From: an uncultured Ruminiclostridium sp.
Lineage (GTDB): Bacteria > Bacillota > Clostridia > Oscillospirales > Ruminococcaceae
Length of the DNA stretch: 10,338 nucleotides
Direction: 5' to 3'
NCBI GenBank assembly: GCA_910579265.1
Contig: CAJTTE010000010.1
Coordinates: forward strand, 98,627-108,964
Shown here: piece by piece, positions 6,688 to 10,338 of the stretch
Position numbering within the stretch: position 1 is the first letter of the stretch
Layout of the letters: each line of letters opens with the position of its first letter
The notes under the pieces: generated by a model
Told to the model about the DNA's origin: nothing
Databases searched by the model: none
What the model saw: only the letters and a program-made list of their open reading frames with translations
Made by a program: the position numbers and the translations under genes

Positions 6688-7542
6688 ATGAAATCATATA
6701 TCAACACTCTGGCGGATTACCGTGAGGCCGATTTCAAAAAAGAAATTACAGTCTCTTGTCCGGATGAATACGTGGAGGGCCAGATGAAGCATCTTACGAG
6801 AGCTTTTAAGAAAACCGAAGCGGCAAACGTTATCGAAAAGGGCGACGTTACGGTTTTATCACTTGAGAGCCGGACGGAAAGATTCAACAGACCCTCGGTT
6901 TTCGTTACCGTAGGCGGAGGACTTTTCCATAAGGAATTTGAAGAAAAGCTTATCGGGCATAAAACGGGCGAAACATTTGAAATCATTGTGGACGGCGAAG
7001 CGGTGAAAGTAACCGTAAACCAGGCAACAAGAACGGTATTTCCTGAGCCTACCGATGAAATGGCTTTAAAATACGCTAAGGAACACGATGATTTTTCCGG
7101 AATAAAAACCGTAGAGGATTATAAAAGTATCGTTGTTGAAAAATATATTGAACAAGAGAAGAATAACGCGATCTATGAAGCAATGAATCAGGCGCTGGAT
7201 TATGTGCTTACACACAGCGACTGGGAATTTGACGAAGGCGAAATATCGGATATGGTAAAAAGCGAGAAGGAATATATAACGGAAGAGTTAAAAAACGAAG
7301 GAAGAGCTCTGGAGGAGCTTTCTCAGAATGAGCTTTCAGACGCATTCGGAATAAGCGAGCTTTCGGAGCTTGACGGCATGCTTACCGGCGTTTGCGAAAG
7401 GCAGGCGGCCATGGGATTGTGGCTCGCGGTCAACAACGGTTTGGATCCTAAAACCGCTTCTGATGAAGAGATCAACAATTGCAGCTGGGATTTCCTTGAA
7501 AAATTTATAAGGGCAAATGTAAAAATAAAGGAGGAAAAATAA
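6688..7542 (+). CDS. Trigger-factor-like chaperone with shortened FKBP domain, copy 1
   Basis: Cytoplasmic protein of 284 residues. The start at 6688 follows AGGAAGGG (6671-6678) and gives the same MKS(Y/H)I opening as the paralogue at 8050. Residues 51-120 resemble the FKBP/PPIase domain of trigger factor: KGDVTVLSL, then GGGLFHKEFEEKLIGHKTGE (76-95), then a closing strand and FPEPTDE. The usual FP...Y...L flap between these strands, which carries active-site aromatics in FKBPs, is missing. Residues 121-284 are helical and acidic, like the trigger factor C-terminal arm. The N-terminal ribosome-binding domain (GFRxGK) is absent, and the length compares with about 430 for true trigger factor. 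I infer a dedicated holdase rather than an active isomerase. Cys at 24, 236 and 265 might interact with the thioredoxin encoded two bases downstream. Confidence 0.72.
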   Translation: MKSYINTLADYREADFKKEITVSCPDEYVEGQMKHLTRAFKKTEAANVIEKGDVTVLSLESRTERFNRPSVFVTVGGGLFHKEFEEKLIGHKTGETFEIIVDGEAVKVTVNQATRTVFPEPTDEMALKYAKEHDDFSGIKTVEDYKSIVVEKYIEQEKNNAIYEAMNQALDYVLTHSDWEFDEGEISDMVKSEKEYITEELKNEGRALEELSQNELSDAFGISELSELDGMLTGVCERQAAMGLWLAVNNGLDPKTASDEEINNCSWDFLEKFIRANVKIKEEK

Positions 7543-7544
7543 AA

Positions 7545-7859
7545 ATGGCTTTTAAATATGCGACGGATGAGACATATGAAGAACTGGTAAGCGATGGCGT
7601 GGTGCTTGTGGACTTTTTCGGAAAAACCTGCGTTCCGTGCAAGATGCTTGCACGGGTGCTTGAGGAGCTGGAGGACGAGTTTCCTTTCATAAATATAGTC
7701 AAGGTTGACGTAGACGAATGTCCTAAAACATCCGAGAGGTTCAGGATAAACGGTATACCGGATCTGTATTATTACAGAGACGGGGAGGTGCTGTTTCATG
7801 AATCCGGGGCTGTTGATCTGGAGTATATCAAAAATAAGCTTTCGGGAATTTTGTATTAA
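7545..7859 (+). CDS. Thioredoxin-family protein with CVPC active site, copy 1
   Basis: Cytoplasmic thioredoxin-fold protein of 104 residues, the normal length for the family and without signal peptide. The redox motif is TCVPCK, C29 and C32, instead of WCGPCK: the Trp before the motif and the Gly within it are both replaced, which should change redox potential or partner choice. The cis-proline is P72 in GIPD, with Asp where Thr is usual. A third cysteine, C59 in DECPK, is shared with the second copy. Start is two bases after the stop of the chaperone-like gene, with ribosome binding site AAGGAGG (7528-7534). The protein ends LSGILY, one residue shorter than copy 2 (LSKILYE), and its stop codon TAA lies inside the end of the palindromic element that follows. 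Confidence 0.9.
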   Translation: MAFKYATDETYEELVSDGVVLVDFFGKTCVPCKMLARVLEELEDEFPFINIVKVDVDECPKTSERFRINGIPDLYYYRDGEVLFHESGAVDLEYIKNKLSGILY

Positions 7860-8035
7860 GGCAACACCGCACAATGATTGCGTGTGAATCGCGCAGTCAG
7901 ATATTTCGTCAGCTTGCATAAATCGGGCGCAGGAATACTGACGTATTTCAAGGAGAATTTGTGTAAGATGACGGAATATATGCAAGCAAGCCGCACGCAA
8001 AGCCGTCGGGCGGTCATTGTGCGGTATTGCCTTAA
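7856..8035 (+). mobile_element. MITE-like 180-bp palindromic element
   Basis: The ends are 22-base inverted repeats (7856-7877 and 8014-8035; outer TTAAGGCAA/TTGCCTTAA, inner ACCGCACAATGA/TCATTGTGCGGT) with one mismatch, C7865 against A8026. Further nested pairing continues inward: TTGCGTGTG (7878-7886) with CGCACGCAA (7992-8000) and GCTTGCATA (7912-7920) with TATGCAAGC (7979-7987). A TA flanks each side (7857-7858, 8033-8034), a possible target duplication. No transposase is encoded. Removing 7859-8034 restores the Trx stop as TAA and leaves about 14 bases with the GAGGG ribosome binding site before the next start, the compact spacing seen elsewhere in the operon. It could instead be a native structured intergenic RNA; copy number in the genome would decide. 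Confidence 0.65.
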
Positions 8036-8049
8036 AAAGCGAGGGAAAA

Positions 8050-8892
8050 ATGAAATCACATATCATAAGCTTTTATAATTATATGGACATCCCTTTTGAA
8101 CCTGTTACGGAGATCATGGAAAAGGAAGATATGGAGACCGAGCTGAAAACCGTTATAAAAACGGAGCTGCTTCTTCATAAAGAGTATGAAGAGGTTCTTA
8201 AGGCGGGAAAGGGGGATATCGTTTTTGTTTCTTTAAATAGCGAGCTTCCTCGATTCAATAAAGAAAGCATAGGAATAAACGCAGGCCTGGGTATGTTCAG
8301 CAAAGAGCTTGAGGATGCGCTTATCGGACATGCGGTAGGCGATAAATTTTTCATTTCCGTTCAGGGGAAGGAGGTCCAGGTCGAAATCAAAGGCTGTAAA
8401 AGATTAACTGTTCCGGAATTAAGCGATGATTTTGTAAAATCCCTTAAGCTTGACGGAATAACCGATGTAAAGGGCTATAAAAAGCACCTTGCGGATGAAA
8501 AGCTGAATATGTACAGTGAAGCTTATACGGAAATGTATGCCTCGGATCTTTTTGAGCAGACCTGCGAAAAAAGCAGATGGGAGATAGATCCGGAAGAAAA
8601 GGAACAGTTCTACCGTTTGTGGAGCAGACATCAAAAAGAGGATAACGATTTTCACGGTATGAGTTTTTATGAAAACTACGAAGGTGAGCTGGAGGAAATG
8701 GAGAGAAACGACTCCTTCTTTCTTATGCGTATTATTATGACATATCTACTTTTTTGCGGTACGGATTACCGAAGCATTGAGGCGGACGGTATAGACTTCG
8801 GAAATATTGAAAAAATAACCGAAATGAAAAACACTGTTTTAAATCCCTTTAAAAATTATCTTAAGGATAAGGTCCGTGTTATTGCCGGCTGA
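8050..8892 (+). CDS. Trigger-factor-like chaperone with shortened FKBP domain, copy 2
   Basis: Cytoplasmic protein of 280 residues, paralogue of the product at 6688. The start is set by GAGGG (8041-8045) and by the shared MKS(Y/H)I opening; an earlier TTG at 8017 lies within the palindromic element. Residues 54-123 match copy 1's FKBP-like block: GKGDIVFVSL, then GLGMFSKELEDALIGHAVGD (79-98), then a VQGKEVQVEI strand pair and VPELSDDF. The catalytic flap is again absent. Residues 124-280 are helical, acidic and aromatic-rich. Divergence from copy 1 is strong outside the FKBP-like core, so the duplication is old or the two serve different clients. Cys at 116, 172 and 236 are not at the same places as in copy 1. 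Role inferred as substrate-holding chaperone for the exporter system. Confidence 0.68.
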   Translation: MKSHIISFYNYMDIPFEPVTEIMEKEDMETELKTVIKTELLLHKEYEEVLKAGKGDIVFVSLNSELPRFNKESIGINAGLGMFSKELEDALIGHAVGDKFFISVQGKEVQVEIKGCKRLTVPELSDDFVKSLKLDGITDVKGYKKHLADEKLNMYSEAYTEMYASDLFEQTCEKSRWEIDPEEKEQFYRLWSRHQKEDNDFHGMSFYENYEGELEEMERNDSFFLMRIIMTYLLFCGTDYRSIEADGIDFGNIEKITEMKNTVLNPFKNYLKDKVRVIAG

Positions 8893-8917
8893 GGGATCGG
8901 TAAAAATAAAAATCAAA

Positions 8918-8984
8918 AAGGATCCATTTAAAGTCTTCACACCTGTGTTTAAAACCTTCTGCGATGGATTTTAAGGATCCTTAA
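8918..8984 (+). repeat. Inverted repeat and 14-bp perfect palindrome between copy 2 genes
   Basis: AAGGATCC (8918-8925) and GGATCCTT (8975-8982) are inverted copies. Alternatively AGGATCCAT (8919-8927) pairs with ATGGATTTT (8964-8972) using two G-U pairs. The right arm sits in TTAAGGATCCTTAA (8971-8984), a perfect 14-base palindrome just before the thioredoxin ribosome binding site. It fills most of the 110-base gap, which is two bases in the copy 1 module. It could limit thioredoxin expression or be a scar of rearrangement. Confidence 0.5.
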
Positions 8985-9002
8985 GAGGAAAGGCAGGAAA
9001 AA

Positions 9003-9317
9003 ATGGCCGTATTTGAAGCAACAGATGAGAGCTTTGACGAGCTTGTGAAAGAGGGCGTATCCATAGTGGATTTTTATTCAACTCACTGTGGCCCGTGCCG
9101 GGTATTGCTGCCCGTGCTTCTTAGTGTTGAAAATCAGCTTCCGTTTATTAATCTGATCAAAATCAATACCGATAACTGCCCTAAACTGGCCGGAAGGTTC
9201 AGAATATCGGCAGTGCCTACCGTATATTTTTCCAAGGAGGGAGAAATGACCGAATATCATGGCTGTCAAGATGAGGACAGCATAAAGGAAAAACTAAGCA
9301 AGATCCTTTATGAGTAA
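9003..9317 (+). CDS. Thioredoxin-family protein with CGPC active site, copy 2
   Basis: Cytoplasmic thioredoxin-fold protein of 104 residues ending one residue later than copy 1 in alignment. The motif HCGPCR has the classical CGPC (C29, C32) but His in place of the preceding Trp. The cis-proline context AVPT (P72) is canonical, so this copy looks closer to an ordinary reductase than copy 1. C59 in DNCPK is shared with copy 1, and C88 is extra. Identity with copy 1 is evident along the whole length (for example PFIN at 47-50, CPK..RFRI near 59-68 and the KLS.ILY tail). A purine-rich stretch, AGGAAAGGCAGG (about 8986-8997), supplies ribosome binding. A thioredoxin reductase is not encoded here, so electrons would come from the cell's general system. 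Confidence 0.9.
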   Translation: MAVFEATDESFDELVKEGVSIVDFYSTHCGPCRVLLPVLLSVENQLPFINLIKINTDNCPKLAGRFRISAVPTVYFSKEGEMTEYHGCQDEDSIKEKLSKILYE

Positions 9318-9357
9318 AAATAAGGCTTCGGACAAGGAGCGGCAAGTTCCGGGGCTT

Positions 9358-9363
9358 TATAAT
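9358..9363 (+). promoter_or_regulatory. Possible -10 box before the lipoprotein gene
   Basis: A perfect TATAAT lies 42 bases before the lipoprotein start, but no acceptable -35 box is found 16-18 bases upstream. It may mark a weak or activator-dependent promoter, or be chance in AT-rich sequence. Without it, the lipoprotein gene would be the last gene of the operon. Confidence 0.25.
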
Positions 9364-9404
9364 AGAGCACAAATCAATAACACAAAATCAAAAGGAGAAA
9401 GAAT

Positions 9405-10055
9405 ATGAAAAAAATACTGGCAATATTGCTTACCGCGGCTATGGTTTCAAGTATAACGGCATGCGGCAGCCAAACGGGGAACGGTGACACAACGGGCACG
9501 TCTACCGTTTCTTCAAGCAGCACGGCGGCGTCCTCCGGTTCCGAAAGCGGTACGGCAGCACCGTCCGGCACCGAAAGCGGAACAAAAGCACCCGAAAGCA
9601 CCGGCGGAAGCGAATCGGCAGGAATAGAGGGATATCCCGCTTCTCTCGATGACTGGACCGGTCAGCAATTTGTTGATTACTTTAAAAGCGCGGGGGTATT
9701 CAATGACGGAAACGGAGAGGAAACATGGGTCCAGGATCACTCATACTGGGGCGGAACACCCGTAAACGAATGCGCGGGCTTCTGGGACGATCTGGGAATG
9801 AAAATGGTTATGATATTTATTATCAAGAGCGATCTCCCGGATTCAAGCGAGGAGGAATATAACGAATGGAAAACCATGTTCAAGGAAAAAAAGGTTTTGC
9901 AGATAACTCAGGAGGATCCCGCATTCCCTATAGATCATTTAGTGGGCAACGTTGCTTTAAACTACAGCGAGAGCCTTGACGAAGAATTTGCGGAAAAAAT
10001 GGACAAGGCGTGGACTGATCTTGTAGCAGCTATGGGCGCTACCGCAGATTTCTGA
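9405..10055 (+). CDS. Lipoprotein of unknown function with Ser/Thr/Gly tether
   Basis: Secreted, membrane-anchored protein of 216 residues. A basic start MKK, hydrophobic core and lipobox ITAC (17-20) predict signal peptidase II cleavage and lipid attachment at C20. Residues 21-76 form a low-complexity Ser/Thr/Gly/Pro linker, typical of Gram-positive lipoproteins that span the wall. Residues 77-216 form a compact, Trp-rich acidic domain (YPASLDDWTGQQFVDYF near 77-93, an IDHLVGNVALNY segment near 156-167) with a single cysteine, C103. I do not recognise an enzyme motif. Start has AAAGGAG (9391-9397) at good spacing, and a strong terminator follows 18 bases after the stop. Its place as last gene beside an exporter suggests an extracellular role in the same process, such as immunity, substrate capture or sensing; this is inference. 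Confidence 0.85.
   Translation: MKKILAILLTAAMVSSITACGSQTGNGDTTGTSTVSSSSTAASSGSESGTAAPSGTESGTKAPESTGGSESAGIEGYPASLDDWTGQQFVDYFKSAGVFNDGNGEETWVQDHSYWGGTPVNECAGFWDDLGMKMVMIFIIKSDLPDSSEEEYNEWKTMFKEKKVLQITQEDPAFPIDHLVGNVALNYSESLDEEFAEKMDKAWTDLVAAMGATADF
9534..9593 (+). repeat. Two 30-bp tandem repeats in the lipoprotein linker
   Basis: Two adjacent 30-base units (9534-9563 and 9564-9593) encode SGSESGTAAP and SGTESGTKAP. They keep frame, so unit gain or loss would only change tether length. Such length variation is common in wall-spanning linkers. Confidence 0.7.
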
Positions 10056-10073
10056 TCTGAATCTTGGTTATAT

Positions 10074-10111
10074 AAAAGTCTTGCCGCAAGAAAACCGCGG
10101 CAAGGCTTTTT
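10074..10111 (+). terminator. Strong intrinsic terminator closing the operon
   Basis: AAAAGTC (10074-10080) plus TTGCCGC (10081-10087) pairs with GCGGCAAGGC (10097-10106) and TTTTT (10107-10111): ten GC-rich pairs with one G-U, extended by A-T pairs, with a nine-base loop. It ends the transcript that includes the lipoprotein gene and probably the whole exporter/chaperone operon. Confidence 0.92.
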
Positions 10112-10154
10112 GTCAATTGCAGGTGGGAGTTTTCACAAAAACATCACTTTTTTC

Positions 10155-10338
10155 TGATATAATAACCTCAGACCGGGAAAAAAGGAAGAGTTTATTTTGA
10201 TGTCTGAGGACATTGTATCCTTTCAGTGGAATCGCTCCGCTTTGCTTCGCTCTTTTTATGATATAATAACCTCAGACCGGGGAAAAAGGAAGAGTTTATT
10301 TTGATGTCTGAGGACATTGTATCCTTTCAGTGGAATCG
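10155..10338 (+). repeat. 104-bp-period tandem repeat running off the window
   Basis: Bases 10155-10234 and 10259-10338 are identical over 80 bases except for one A/G change (10181 region against 10285 region), separated by 24 bases, so the period is 104. Each copy contains a TATAAT hexamer, inverted arms CCTCAGAC and GTCTGAGG (10166-10173 and 10202-10209 in copy 1), and AAGGAAGAG in the loop between them. The second copy ends exactly at the window edge, so more copies may follow. Near identity points to recent duplication or ongoing homogenisation. Confidence 0.9.
10200..10304 (+). CDS. Hypothetical 34-aa peptide encoded by each repeat unit
   Basis: Starting at ATG 10200, a frame beginning MSEDIVSFQW and ending RGKRKSLF runs without stop through the rest of copy 1, the 24-base spacer and into copy 2, stopping at TGA 10302-10304. 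The A of this stop is the first base of the next ATG (TGATG), so the arrangement repeats each 104 bases. AAGGAAG lies about 11 bases before the start; a TTG at 10197 is an alternative start. The G of the start codon lies in the CCTCAGAC/GTCTGAGG stem, which also encloses the ribosome binding site in its loop, so initiation could be structure-controlled. The peptide has an amphipathic middle and basic C-terminus and no Cys. A noncoding tandem repeat is an equally good explanation. Confidence 0.25.
   Translation: MSEDIVSFQWNRSALLRSFYDIITSDRGKRKSLF

Noticed and set aside
7323..8066. 247-codon antisense frame
   Set aside because: It is opposite two well-supported genes and the palindromic element, with no recognisable domain or start signal.
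7878..8078. 66-codon frame inside the palindromic element
   Set aside because: It starts with TTG without a ribosome binding site, spans the inverted repeat and overlaps the next gene out of frame.
10155..10338. CRISPR array at the window end
   Set aside because: The units are 80 bases with a 24-base spacer, far too long for CRISPR repeats, and only two copies are visible with no cas genes.

Overview
The window looks like a chromosomal segment of a low-to-mid GC Gram-positive anaerobe of the class Clostridia, probably a gut Oscillospiraceae/Ruminococcus or Lachnospiraceae relative. Supporting signs are strong AGGAGG-type ribosome binding sites, an AgrC/AgrA-like GHKL kinase with a LytTR regulator, CCA encoded in the tRNA gene, TTGACA/TATAAT promoters and a Ser/Thr/Gly-tethered lipoprotein. 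The genus is a guess. Every gene I support is on the + strand.

Layout. 1-60: terminator of an upstream transcript. 64-92: near-perfect housekeeping promoter, followed by tRNA-Arg(CCU) at 197-271 and a hairpin-rich tail ending in a probable terminator near 397-449. 450-901: no protein gene. The part from about 608 to 875 looks like a structured RNA that ends in an intrinsic terminator placed only 12 bases before the ribosome binding site of the next gene. 902-2883: a two-component system, a polytopic GHKL histidine kinase overlapping a LytTR response regulator by 4 bases. 2884-3055: hairpin/terminator, then a promoter with a palindrome over its -35. 3056-3142: an unlabelled 28-codon cationic peptide ORF at the head of the next operon. 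3147-6604: two half-size ABC exporters forming a heterodimer.

6607-9317: a probable internal promoter and then a duplicated two-gene module. Each copy is a trigger-factor-like protein that lacks the ribosome-binding domain and has a shortened FKBP domain, followed by a 104-residue cytoplasmic thioredoxin. A 180-bp palindromic MITE-like element sits exactly between the two module copies. 9405-10055: a lipoprotein of unknown function, closed by a strong terminator. 10155-10338: a 104-bp-period tandem repeat that runs off the window. Each repeat could encode a 34-residue peptide whose stop codon overlaps the next start (TGATG).

Working model (inference): the kinase/regulator pair senses an extracellular signal, possibly a peptide, and controls the exporter operon. 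The chaperone-like and thioredoxin proteins keep an exported polypeptide unfolded or reduced before export, and the lipoprotein acts outside the membrane. The substrate is not identified. The 28-residue ORF before the exporter and the repeated 34-residue ORFs after the operon are the two candidates visible here. I do not recognise this gene combination as a named system.
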